Assembly: GCF_030056665.1 (NCBI RefSeq)
Contig: NZ_JASHIG010000048.1
Reading direction: 5' to 3' (one strand)
DNA length: 44,566 nucleotides
Origin: Flectobacillus roseus
Lineage (GTDB): Bacteria > Bacteroidota > Bacteroidia > Cytophagales > Spirosomataceae
Under the pieces are notes generated by a model that saw only the letters and a program-made list of their open reading frames with translations, was not told the origin of the DNA and did not search any database. Both the position numbers and the translations under genes were made by a program. Positions 15,945 to 23,247 of the stretch are shown here, piece by piece; positions within the stretch are counted from its first letter, which is position 1; every line of letters begins with the position of its first letter.

Positions 15945-16682
15945 TTAAAACGGTACACTAAAATTCATCTGATACGGATGGTTTTTAGTTCCCAGTTTTC
16001 TTACCTTGACTACATCTTTTCCAAAGATGTTTTGCAAGTCGTGTAGAGTAGCCTCTAGGGTCTGCATATTTCGGAACTCGGCAAGGCCACCGGCTCCAGT
16101 CCAGGTGTCGTTAAAGTGGAAGTAAAAACGGTTATCCCTCAGAATTTTCCTGTTATAATACGCATTTAATCCCGAAATCCAATAATCTTCCTGATATCTC
16201 TGTTCAGGGCGGAAAAATAGCTTTGAACCTGTAAATAATCCGAACGCACAGGTATTGACATAGCCACTCATTTGGAGCGGCTGAAGGGCATTGTAAGTAA
16301 ATGGCTTACCACAAGTATTAAACCCCCACAGATATACGCCCATGCGTTTGGCAGTGCGAGCTGTCATTTGGATAACGTCGTAAATCTCTTCAGGATTTAG
16401 TTTGTCAGCTTCTCCAGTTTCGGTGTAGATGCGCTTCATAAATGCTAAATCGTCATCGAGATGAAAGGCATCGCCAAAGTGCTCCATCATCCACTGGCGC
16501 TTCCAGCTCAAGCCTATGACGCTATCAGGATGTGTAACAATTTCAGTATCGGGGCATCGTTCTCGATATTCACCCAATTGGCTTTCGGGAATACAAATAA
16601 TACTATTGGCAACCTTTTCGTGGGTTGTGATGCGGTCGGCACGCTTGTGCGAAGCTATCAATACTTTTATCGGCTGTTCCAT
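15945..16682 (-). CDS. GT-A fold glycosyltransferase, possible DNA-base modifier
   Basis: 245 residues. The N-terminus KVLIASHKRADRITT is a Rossmann-like nucleotide-sugar binding start. A DDD triad sits at residues 76-78 (FHLDDDLAF), the metal-binding DxD of GT-A enzymes, and SGYVNTCAFGLF and QEDYWISG follow. Phage glycosyltransferases of this kind (the TAGT group of Iyer and colleagues) are proposed to glycosylate modified bases. The start overlaps the ParB-like gene by 16 bases, which fits a modification operon. It could instead modify a capsid or surface molecule. No base hydroxylase is visible in the window. Confidence 0.6.
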   Translation of the reverse strand: MEQPIKVLIASHKRADRITTHEKVANSIICIPESQLGEYRERCPDTEIVTHPDSVIGLSWKRQWMMEHFGDAFHLDDDLAFMKRIYTETGEADKLNPEEIYDVIQMTARTAKRMGVYLWGFNTCGKPFTYNALQPLQMSGYVNTCAFGLFTGSKLFFRPEQRYQEDYWISGLNAYYNRKILRDNRFYFHFNDTWTGAGGLAEFRNMQTLEATLHDLQNIFGKDVVKVRKLGTKNHPYQMNFSVPF

Positions 16683-17305
16683 TTCTCTATAAAGCTTTTA
16701 GCGGTTGTCACATACGACTCACCCTTATTCGAGGTCTTATAATCCTGCTCCACACCTAAACCCAATACCGAACGGACAAAGTTTTCGTCGATACTGTTAT
16801 CAATCACAATCACTACAGCCGAATATTTCTCGGAGTACTTTGGAACTATCGGTAATTCTGGATCTGCTTCAACTTTGCCTACTTCGTTAGTTTCGGCAAC
16901 GTCTTTGTCCAGCTCTGCCAAGTCGATACCCAATTCTTGCCCAAGGTCAAACTCCGAGAAGTTGTCACGGAGCATCATCAAATCGAATTCACCGCGATAC
17001 TTGTCTGAGTTCAAAATCAAGTTGAGTTTCTTGAATTCAGCCTCAGTCAATTTTCGGTTTGGTTTGCGCACGTCTGTCAGCTCCTCACCACGGCCGGCAT
17101 GAATCATCGTCATACAGCGTTGGTGACCTCCAATAATGACATTATCTACGTCGAGCGTAGGGATGTCCACCACATCAAACTCCTTGAGAGACTCCGCCAA
17201 GTTTTTGCGGTTCTCTACCTTAATCTTGCGGGCGTTCTTATCGAACGTAACCATATCGACCCACCGAATCTGCTCGGTGTGCCATTTCAACCCCTCTACC
17301 ACCAT
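16667..17305 (-). CDS. ParB-like nuclease/NTPase-fold protein
   Basis: 212 residues. Residues 24-66 show the ParB/sulfiredoxin signature: NARKIKVENRKNLAESLKEF, then VDIPTLD and IIGGHQRCMTM, with GGHQR at 59-63 standing for the family's GxxR phosphate-binding motif. Such domains are frequent in phages next to DNA-modifying enzymes or methylases. It overlaps the downstream glycosyltransferase gene by 16 bases and the upstream 122-aa gene by 10, so the three are tightly coupled. The exact reaction is unknown. Confidence 0.7.
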   Translation of the reverse strand: MVVEGLKWHTEQIRWVDMVTFDKNARKIKVENRKNLAESLKEFDVVDIPTLDVDNVIIGGHQRCMTMIHAGRGEELTDVRKPNRKLTEAEFKKLNLILNSDKYRGEFDLMMLRDNFSEFDLGQELGIDLAELDKDVAETNEVGKVEADPELPIVPKYSEKYSAVVIVIDNSIDENFVRSVLGLGVEQDYKTSNKGESYVTTAKSFIEKWNSR

Positions 17306-17664
17306 CGTAAAATGTTTAATTGTTTATTGATATCAATTTTATGCTGTATCACTACGTCTGTTAGATTTTCATAGCGCTCTACCTTTTTCCCTTTTTGAGT
17401 TTCAATTATGGTACCATTACTGAAGGTATATTTGAACTTACTCCAACGCCCTGCTGGCTTTTCATCAAGGTCTACACTAAAGCGTCTACATTCTCCCTTC
17501 TTAATTTGCACCATTTGGTGAGCATTATACACAGCTCCCAAAACAGCTTTTAGCTCGAGGAAAAATTCTCCTACAAAGTCTTGATCTGTTTCATTCACAC
17601 ATTCGAATACTAGGCGTCTCCAGCCTGTTTCTAGCTTCTTGGTAACAACATGTCTTATAATCAT
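17296..17664 (-). CDS. 122-aa hypothetical phage protein
   Basis: Beta-rich, basic, soluble protein containing FVGEFFLELKAVLGAVYNAH and FKYTFSNGTIIETQKGKK. No family recognised. ATGA overlap with the upstream coiled-coil gene and a 10-base overlap with the ParB-like gene. Confidence 0.65.
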   Translation of the reverse strand: MIIRHVVTKKLETGWRRLVFECVNETDQDFVGEFFLELKAVLGAVYNAHQMVQIKKGECRRFSVDLDEKPAGRWSKFKYTFSNGTIIETQKGKKVERYENLTDVVIQHKIDINKQLNILRWW

Positions 17665-18347
17665 TTTTTTGCGTTAAATACGGTTTGTAACTGAGATAAT
17701 TTCCACTCGAGCTCTGCTATTTTGCGTTGGTAGTGGAGCTGTCGGAGTGGGTCACTAACATTCTTAAGTTGCTTACGGGCTTTGCTTAGGTTGCTACGAC
17801 AGTTGTCGATATCCTGACTAATAGCCCAAAGCTCTTTGACTTCGATAGCCTTCAGAAATTCGCTTTCGTCGATTCCCTTGGATTCAACTGGAGTTTCTTG
17901 ACTTTCGGGCAAACAGCCGTTTTGCTGAATAAACTTTATCTTGGAATTGTATTCCTTCCAAACATTACGCAAAGCCAATATTTCGGATACGATATCCGGG
18001 CAATTTTCGTGTTCGGGGATTGTGTGGAGCTGGTTACTGAGCGTAGCTTTTTTGGCGTGTGCCTCATCTCGCTTTTTGATTAGACTATCTAACAAGCTCT
18101 TGACTGATTCGGTCAATTCGGGCGCTTGAGTAGTCGTAGTCGAAAAGCTGCTTTGAGGTACTTCAAAAGCTGCTTTCTGAGCTTTGGGAGGCTCTTTGGG
18201 TAATTGATAGGCTCGTAAGTTAGCAAGGATTTGCTCTGCATCATCAAGCTGCTTTTGAGTAGCTAATCCATCTTGATATTGCCTTTGTAATAACCGCAGG
18301 TTGGCTTTGGCAATGTGCAATTGCCGTGTGTGTTCTTCGTTGGTCAT
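17661..18347 (-). CDS. Coiled-coil phage protein, 228 aa
   Basis: Two helical coiled-coil regions (residues 1-50 and 85-225) separated by a Pro/Ser/Thr-rich linker (about 50-80). The heptad-rich C-terminus (LSKARKQLKNVSDPLRQLHYQRKIAELEWKL region) suggests a rod-shaped oligomer. No catalytic motif and no family recognised. Scaffolding or adaptor roles are possible. It is followed by an ATGA-coupled gene. Confidence 0.65.
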   Translation of the reverse strand: MTNEEHTRQLHIAKANLRLLQRQYQDGLATQKQLDDAEQILANLRAYQLPKEPPKAQKAAFEVPQSSFSTTTTQAPELTESVKSLLDSLIKKRDEAHAKKATLSNQLHTIPEHENCPDIVSEILALRNVWKEYNSKIKFIQQNGCLPESQETPVESKGIDESEFLKAIEVKELWAISQDIDNCRSNLSKARKQLKNVSDPLRQLHYQRKIAELEWKLSQLQTVFNAKK

Positions 18348-18393
18348 AAGCTTTTTTTAGCAAGATAACCCAAGAATAACTGCCACCTTTGGA

Positions 18394-18642
18394 CTACATT
18401 ACAAGCCCGTTTGCCTTTAACATTTGGTACGAAACCAAGTGTTTTGTAAACCCTAAAATTTCATTGAAATAATCCATTTCCTCTATGTAACGCAGAGGCT
18501 CTTGTCTCAGCAGGTCGTTCCCCTCAATCCAATCTTTATGTAATACTAGGTGGTGTACAAGCGTTAAACCCAACTCTTCAACATCGAATTTTGAGGAGTG
18601 AAGTAACGCTGTAATAGAAGCTCTGTCGGTAGGATTTTCCAT
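18394..18642 (-). CDS. 82-aa hypothetical phage protein downstream of the structured RNA
   Basis: Acidic helical protein beginning MENPTDRASITALLHSSKF. A TTG start at 18672 would extend it by ten residues, but that codon lies inside the 3' arm of the RNA's terminal stem, so I prefer ATG 18642. The long structured leader suggests its translation or transcription is controlled by that RNA. Function unknown. Confidence 0.55.
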   Translation of the reverse strand: MENPTDRASITALLHSSKFDVEELGLTLVHHLVLHKDWIEGNDLLRQEPLRYIEEMDYFNEILGFTKHLVSYQMLKANGLVM

Positions 18643-18649
18643 AAAATAA

Positions 18650-18775
18650 GCCGATTGGTCACTCCTAATCAACTACACTGAGCACAGCAAGCCAACGGGG
18701 GACTCACACCCCCATGCCAATCGGCAATTTCCTGCCGACGGCCGCTGCACTATATGTTGTAATTGATTAGGACTG
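18650..18775 (-). ncRNA. Candidate structured RNA with alternative pairings
   Basis: Read on the minus strand: a terminal stem of 14 bp (18771-18758 with 18677-18664); inner stem GTGCAGC/GCTGTGC (18750-18744 with 18688-18682); hairpin TCGGCA/TGCCGA (18738-18733 with 18726-18721); and hairpin GGGGG/CCCCC with a 7-base loop (18713-18697). Several pairs are G-U on this strand and would be mismatches on the other, so the RNA is read from the minus strand. GCCGATTGG (18725-18717) can also pair perfectly with CCAATCGGC (18658-18650) just before the 82-aa gene, which competes with the TCGGCA hairpin. I do not recognise an RNA class. It is not a tRNA: there is no acceptor stem or anticodon arm. Confidence 0.65.
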
Positions 18776-18783
18776 CAAACATA
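18776..18783 (-). promoter_or_regulatory. -7 box of the structured RNA
   Basis: TATGTTTG is an exact TAnnTTTG match, placed so that transcription would begin about at the first base of the terminal stem. No clear -33 TTTG is seen; the preceding terminator occupies that place. Confidence 0.55.
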
Positions 18784-18823
18784 CAAAAAAGAGTCTATAG
18801 ATTTTATACCTACAGACTCTTTT
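18784..18823 (-). terminator. Terminator after the Glu/Lys-rich gene
   Basis: Stem AGAGTCTGTAG / CTATAGACTCT (11 bp with one G-U on the minus strand), flanked by A-tract and T6. It lies directly upstream of the structured RNA. Confidence 0.85.
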
Positions 18824-18825
18824 TG

Positions 18826-19068
18826 CTATTGTTCCTCACTTTCGGTCTCTTCCTCTTCCTGACCCGACTTCTTTTTTTCTTCTTCAGCTTTTTTTCTGGC
18901 AATTTCTGCCACCTTTTCATCCTCTTCTTGCTGGCGTCGCTCGAGGCGCTCTTTTGCTTTTTCCGCTGGTGTTTTACCTCTCGTAATAGTTACTTCAGCT
19001 TTTTCAGTAGTATCTACAATTTTTGTTTCATCCTGTTGGATCTGATTTTTTTGATTTTGCTTTGCCAT
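18826..19068 (-). CDS. Highly charged Glu/Lys-rich protein, 80 aa
   Basis: Long single helix with E/K/R repeats (AEKAKERLERRQQEEDEKVAEIARKKAEEEKKK) and an acidic end. It begins MAKQNQKNQIQQDE. Likely a small helical scaffold, tail or assembly helper; no family recognised. It ends in a strong terminator. Confidence 0.65.
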   Translation of the reverse strand: MAKQNQKNQIQQDETKIVDTTEKAEVTITRGKTPAEKAKERLERRQQEEDEKVAEIARKKAEEEKKKSGQEEEETESEEQ

Positions 19069-19098
19069 TAGATTTCTTTGGGGTTTTAAGTTTTACAC

Positions 19099-19275
19099 TT
19101 ACTGAGCTGACTCCTGAGTTTTTTTTTTGAAATACTTATCTCTCAGGTTTTCGGGCATTGCCTCAATTACCTTATCAGGTACCAAGTCATTGATAGTAAT
19201 TGAACCGTATCCGGGTACAATATGAGCGATGCCATCAGTAGGTACAGCATCTGGAATTAATTCATAATTTGTCAT
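19099..19275 (-). CDS. 58-aa phage protein with A10 slippery run
   Basis: Begins MTNYELIPDAVPTDGIAHIV and ends KKKTQESAQ. The codons TTC AAA AAA AAA ACT contain ten A's near the end. A -1 slip would add about 30 residues, rich in Lys and Ser, and run past the start of the next gene. Position between a tail-tube-like gene and a charged small gene is where many tailed phages encode frameshifted tail chaperones. Function otherwise unknown. Confidence 0.55.
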   Translation of the reverse strand: MTNYELIPDAVPTDGIAHIVPGYGSITINDLVPDKVIEAMPENLRDKYFKKKTQESAQ

Positions 19276-19287
19276 GCTACTATTAAG

Positions 19288-19312
19288 AAAAAAAGGCTCC
19301 GTTACGAGCCTT
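19288..19312 (-). terminator. Terminator after the tail-tube-like gene
   Basis: AAGGCTC / GAGCCTT with a 6-base loop followed on the minus strand by a run of seven T's, 24 bases past the stop and 13 bases before the next start codon. Partial readthrough would set the level of the 58-aa gene. Confidence 0.85.
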
Positions 19313-19335
19313 ATGAAACAAAAAATAAATGCTTA

Positions 19336-19884
19336 CTACTCTTCAGGCAAAATTGGAATGGTTGAAATCAACGATTCTTTAATAGGAGTAAAACCAAAAG
19401 TGAACCCGTCAGCTTCTCCCTTAAAATCATATCCTCTTTTGTCTGATCCTTTTTTACCAGTTTTTAAATCATGCTTCAAAAAAATTGGGACATCAGTACT
19501 ACCCACAACGCAGTGCTGACCATCGTTTTCTTCTACGATGTAAACAGAACCCGCATTTTCATGTTTCTTAACCTCCTTTGAAAGCTCTTTATTATGCCCC
19601 GCTAGTGAAAAGTTAATCATGTGTTTGTACGAGCTATAACCAGGTTCGCCAGTGTAGCTATGCGAAGCATCAACGGTACCATCTGGACACTCATACACGG
19701 CAAACTTTTTCCCTGTTTTCATCGTTGGCAATACCGTGATTTCTCCGTCTGTGAAATCGGTTTTGATGTTTGGCCACACGCCAACGATATCTTTCGCCAA
19801 GGCAACATACACCTTGCGAATACCCCCAGGGTTTGGGGCTTGATGGCTAGTGCCATCAACATTTGAAAAACTTACAACTGTCAT
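19336..19884 (-). CDS. Probable major tail tube-like structural protein
   Basis: 182 residues. Beta-rich with a central segment (TGEPGYSSYKHMINFSLAGHNKELSKEVKKH) and a C-terminal pattern (VVGSTDVPIFLKHDLKTGKKGSDKRGYDFKGEADGFTFGF) typical of tail tube or major tail proteins, where a tail-tube beta sandwich ends in such an alternating pattern. Flanking terminators on both sides fit a very highly expressed virion protein. It follows the major capsid gene. It could be another virion protein of the same fold. Confidence 0.5.
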   Translation of the reverse strand: MTVVSFSNVDGTSHQAPNPGGIRKVYVALAKDIVGVWPNIKTDFTDGEITVLPTMKTGKKFAVYECPDGTVDASHSYTGEPGYSSYKHMINFSLAGHNKELSKEVKKHENAGSVYIVEENDGQHCVVGSTDVPIFLKHDLKTGKKGSDKRGYDFKGEADGFTFGFTPIKESLISTIPILPEE

Positions 19885-19914
19885 CTCTTTCCTCGTTCTA
19901 TTTGTTTTTCTACT

Positions 19915-19940
19915 AAAAAAGCCCCTCTACTGCTAGAGGG
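19915..19940 (-). terminator. Terminator after the major capsid gene
   Basis: CCCTCTA / TAGAGGG with a 4-base loop and T6 on the minus strand, 28 bases beyond the capsid stop. Confidence 0.88.
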
Positions 19941-19967
19941 ACTATATTAAGAAACTACCTTAAATTA

Positions 19968-20978
19968 CTATTCTACGCTACCTAACCAAATCTCTGCAAA
20001 GTCGATGATTTCGGGTTGAGCCTGAAACTTCACAATCAAAGCAAGGTTTTCGTCACGCTTATTGTAGTCAACAGTCACAGTCATAGACTCAAAATCATCA
20101 TCGTACAACAACACAAAGTTGTTGCGTGTGGTAAAGATTGGTGTCTCTGAACCTGTCAAACCTGGCTCAACGAAGAACGGAATATTAGTGCCTTCGATTG
20201 ACTGCTGATTGAATGCATTGTTCAATGGCGTTGTCCCTCTAACAGTCTGATAATTTTCGTTATAAGCTGTCAAATGGTTACCACCTTCAAGCGCAATAAT
20301 CTCACCACTGTACTTGTATTCGTCTGGCAACAAGTTTACGATTTTCTTGTGCTCAGCCATACCATTGGACGTAGTAATCGGGTTAATCGCTGCCATGTTA
20401 GCCTCCGGAATCAAGTCAGCCACAATCGCTTGGTCAATGAGCTTCAACCAACCGTCAAAAATTGCTTGAGGAGACTGAATAGCCTCGTTTCTTGAGCCTT
20501 TCCAAAGTGAAATATTACGTAACTCCGATTTGGCTTTCTCAACAACTTTCGACATAAAAAATGACTCAAATGTTGGAAATCTTTCCAAAAACAACTTACT
20601 CTGAGGACCACCCCCAGACAACATCCCAAAAAACGTTTTTTGTAAAGCCACAATCTGCTTTTCTGAAAAAAGCAAGTTGATTTTACATTCTACAACCTGA
20701 GCCCAACGAGGCTTGATTTTGAAGGCATCTGCTGTTGGCGTAAATCCTTCTCGTTTGTCAGGTTGCAATACTGTACCCATCTTAAAATCGTGCAAAAGGA
20801 CTCTATCCTTCGTAGGAATACCTTGTACAAAATCTGATAATGGACGAATTGGTGAATTTGGGATTCCGTTCAATCCCGGCTGCAATAGTTGCGAATGCAA
20901 GTGCAACTTATTGTCGTGTGCATAGTCAGTTGCGGTCTCCGCAAACTGCTCCAGCTTCAAACTCTCTACTGATGGCAT
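19968..20978 (-). CDS. Major capsid protein
   Basis: 336 residues. The N-terminal half has helices typical of the HK97-fold E-loop and spine region, and the C-terminal half (GTNIPFFVEPGLTGSETPIFTTRNNFVLLYDDDFESMTVTVDYN) resembles the P-domain end of Bacteroidota phage capsid proteins. It follows the protease/scaffold gene, as in lambda-type head modules, and a terminator closes it. The HK97 call is by pattern and position. Confidence 0.7.
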   Translation of the reverse strand: MPSVESLKLEQFAETATDYAHDNKLHLHSQLLQPGLNGIPNSPIRPLSDFVQGIPTKDRVLLHDFKMGTVLQPDKREGFTPTADAFKIKPRWAQVVECKINLLFSEKQIVALQKTFFGMLSGGGPQSKLFLERFPTFESFFMSKVVEKAKSELRNISLWKGSRNEAIQSPQAIFDGWLKLIDQAIVADLIPEANMAAINPITTSNGMAEHKKIVNLLPDEYKYSGEIIALEGGNHLTAYNENYQTVRGTTPLNNAFNQQSIEGTNIPFFVEPGLTGSETPIFTTRNNFVLLYDDDFESMTVTVDYNKRDENLALIVKFQAQPEIIDFAEIWLGSVE

Positions 20979-21040
20979 TCCCCTCTAGTTTGTGTTAAAA
21001 GTTAAAATCTTTGTCCTCGTTCTTTCCGCACTAGTAACTT

Positions 21041-21415
21041 CTACTGCTGGTTCTCTCTCATTTTCATAGCCAAAGCATTCCAAGGCGCTTTTTCGTAGCT
21101 TTTTAGCTTCTTTTCACCGTCCGCATTGGCATCTGTTCCCGACACTGGTGGCATGATGCCTGCGTCTTTTAGGTTTTTGACATATTGAGCATTTGCCTCA
21201 TAGTCTTCCTTGATTTCCTCGTACTTGCTAGCTTTGGGCTCTAGCTCTTGTACTTTCGCCTGAAGCTCATTGATTTTTACATCTTTGGCGCTTACCTCAC
21301 CTGTTAGGGCATTGATTTTTTCGTCCTTTTGGGCGATTTCTTGATCTGCAAGTGCCTCAGCGGCTGCCGCATCTGTAGGCTTGTGCTTCGCAAATAATTC
21401 ATTGAAAAATCCCAT
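21041..21415 (-). CDS. Nested scaffold protein from an internal start
   Basis: An in-frame ATG at 21415 (MGFFNELFAKHKPTDAAAAE) begins 124 residues shared with the protease C-terminus. It is preceded by AGGCAGAGGAG, a purine-rich ribosome-binding-like sequence that is unusual in this phage. The start sits at the junction of the Asn-rich linker and the coiled coil, exactly where a lambda Nu3-like scaffold would begin. Separate translation is inferred. Confidence 0.5.
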   Translation of the reverse strand: MGFFNELFAKHKPTDAAAAEALADQEIAQKDEKINALTGEVSAKDVKINELQAKVQELEPKASKYEEIKEDYEANAQYVKNLKDAGIMPPVSGTDANADGEKKLKSYEKAPWNALAMKMRENQQ

Positions 21416-22306
21416 CTCCTCTGCCTTATTATTGTTATTTGATTGATTAAGTTGCGTTTGTCTTGCCTGCTTTCTCGACAGAAAGTCAGCACGTAAAATA
21501 GCATCTTGAAGGGAACCGATACGGTCAACTAGATTGAGTTTAACAGCGTCCTTGCCTCTGTAAGTTTTGCCCGTAAATGCTTCTTCAGGGATGTTTGGGC
21601 GTGTGGTCTTCACCTCGTTCACAAACTCAGCTCGGATGGCCGTAACTGATTTTTTTCTATCAATAAGAATTGACTCATTGATAGGTTCCATCGACATTCC
21701 TAGTGCTTTGTCTTCGCTTCCTTCAGCTCGGACAATGTACACGGATACACCCTGCTGTTCAAGCGCCTTGGTTTCATCCCAAACAATGCCATATACTCCA
21801 ATTGAGCCTACTTCTGCATCTGCTGAATCCTCCAAAATAATTTCCTTTGACTGACTAGCTCCCCAATAACCCGCAGAATCAGCTTGAGAAACATAGCTTA
21901 CTACTACTTTGGGCGATTGTCTGATAGCTAGACCAAGTGCTTTGGTTCCTGCTACTTCACCTCCTGGCGTATGCCATTTCATCACAATTGCCGTAATTCG
22001 AGGATCTGATATTGCCGCATCTATTTGGCTAATTATTTGGTCAGTTCCATAGGCGCAAGCCTGACCAAACTTTGTCATTATACCCGTTACACTTATTACA
22101 GCAATCAGCCCCGATTTTGTCTCTTGAGCACTTACTGGAGTATATCGGTTAATCTCATCTTTTGTAATGATATCAGCCGCATAAAGCTCCATCAGTTTGC
22201 CTTTTTCTGGCATTATTTGAGGGAAGCGGCCCGCCGAAAACTCTCGGCGGTAATACTCCGCTAAACCCTCCTTAATCGCAAAATATCCTTCATTCCCAAA
22301 CCACAT
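21041..22306 (-). CDS. S49 (SppA-like) prohead protease with scaffold-like C-terminus
   Basis: 421 residues. Residues 60-270 are an S49 peptidase domain with MKWHTPGGEVAG (109-120), the nucleophile Ser144 in QADSAGYWGAS and AEVGSIGVY (164-172); a lysine in the GKTYRGKDA region may be the general base. Residues 298-421 form a coiled-coil, Glu/Lys/Ala-rich part that looks like a scaffold. This fusion mirrors lambda gpC/gpNu3: the protease matures the prohead and removes the scaffold. It precedes the major capsid gene. Confidence 0.85.
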   Translation of the reverse strand: MWFGNEGYFAIKEGLAEYYRREFSAGRFPQIMPEKGKLMELYAADIITKDEINRYTPVSAQETKSGLIAVISVTGIMTKFGQACAYGTDQIISQIDAAISDPRITAIVMKWHTPGGEVAGTKALGLAIRQSPKVVVSYVSQADSAGYWGASQSKEIILEDSADAEVGSIGVYGIVWDETKALEQQGVSVYIVRAEGSEDKALGMSMEPINESILIDRKKSVTAIRAEFVNEVKTTRPNIPEEAFTGKTYRGKDAVKLNLVDRIGSLQDAILRADFLSRKQARQTQLNQSNNNNKAEEMGFFNELFAKHKPTDAAAAEALADQEIAQKDEKINALTGEVSAKDVKINELQAKVQELEPKASKYEEIKEDYEANAQYVKNLKDAGIMPPVSGTDANADGEKKLKSYEKAPWNALAMKMRENQQ

Positions 22307-22338
22307 ACCTTATTCTGCTTACAATTAATTGAATACAA

Positions 22339-22365
22339 GAATAGCGACTTACTCAGTCGCTATTC
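22339..22365 (-). terminator. Strong hairpin after the 22387 gene
   Basis: 11-bp perfect stem GAATAGCGACT / AGTCGCTATTC with a 5-base loop; only a weak T-rich tail follows on the minus strand, so it may instead stabilise the mRNA 3' end or leader. Confidence 0.6.
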
Positions 22366-22386
22366 TGTACGGATTTTCAAGAAAAT

Positions 22387-23247
22387 TTATGGTAATGTAG
22401 TGGGATTGGTAAAGGTATCATCAGCAAATTTACCACCTGCCCCAAATGCCGCTTGCCACGCTTTGTAATCGGCTTCGTCTAATTGTGCATAAGTCATCCC
22501 AGATGCAGTAACGTCAACAACGTGGAGCTGATACAAAATCTGAGAACAAGCTTTGTTTAATTCGAATCCTCCATACGCACCTCCAGAGCCAAATTTAAAA
22601 CCTGTGTAATCATTGATACCGGGAGTTCCTGTTTTTGTATTAAAAGCAGCATTTAAACATTGAGGCGTTAGAGAGTTTAAGGCTGCTGCATCACCTCTTG
22701 AACCTAGATTTTTACCAATGATTTGACTACCTCCAGTCTGAAATGAGTTGATATACAAAGATGTTGAACCTAAATGCAACATGAAAAAAGAACTTGTTGA
22801 TGTTAATGCAAGTCGTGTTTTTCTATCCCAAATGGATACAAAAAAGCCTCTCCCAATATTATTAAAGATGTAATCCCTAATTTTTTGAGGAAAAGATATC
22901 TTATAGTCATTACCTACAGACGAGTCATTTACCTGACTAATTATACCATGCAATCCTTTTTTTGCCGTGAATTCTATTAACATCCCATTGGCAGTGCCTG
23001 AGTTATTAACTTTAAAATTATAATCTGCTTGTACATCAGTAGAAGCCCCTATAACTCTTCTAGCATTTTTCCACGCTATATTATTGATACTCATATTGTC
23101 GGTAACAGGTGGCGCAGTTAGCCCCATATCAGGGTGAGTAAAGTCAAGAAAGGCAATTGAGCCTTTGTTCATTCTGGCATCAGGCAAGTATTTTGGCATG
23201 TTAGGACCTGTAAATTTGCCTTTAAGTTTGATTTCTAAAGTTGACAT
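22387..23247 (-). CDS. Phage tail tip or adhesin-like structural protein
   Basis: 286 residues, beta-rich, Gly/Ser/Asn-rich, with no signal peptide. Contains LGSTSLYINSFQTGGSQIIGKN and ends DDTFTNPTTLP. The fold is probably a jelly-roll or lectin-like sandwich, but no motif is decisive. Its start shares one base with the fibre stop, so it is translated with the fibre gene and probably binds it or the host receptor. Confidence 0.6.
   Translation of the reverse strand: MSTLEIKLKGKFTGPNMPKYLPDARMNKGSIAFLDFTHPDMGLTAPPVTDNMSINNIAWKNARRVIGASTDVQADYNFKVNNSGTANGMLIEFTAKKGLHGIISQVNDSSVGNDYKISFPQKIRDYIFNNIGRGFFVSIWDRKTRLALTSTSSFFMLHLGSTSLYINSFQTGGSQIIGKNLGSRGDAAALNSLTPQCLNAAFNTKTGTPGINDYTGFKFGSGGAYGGFELNKACSQILYQLHVVDVTASGMTYAQLDEADYKAWQAAFGAGGKFADDTFTNPTTLP

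Noticed and set aside
18650..18775. tRNA interpretation of the structured RNA
   Set aside because: A GGGGG hairpin with a 7-base loop resembles a T-arm, but there is no matching acceptor stem, no 7-base anticodon loop and no D-arm.
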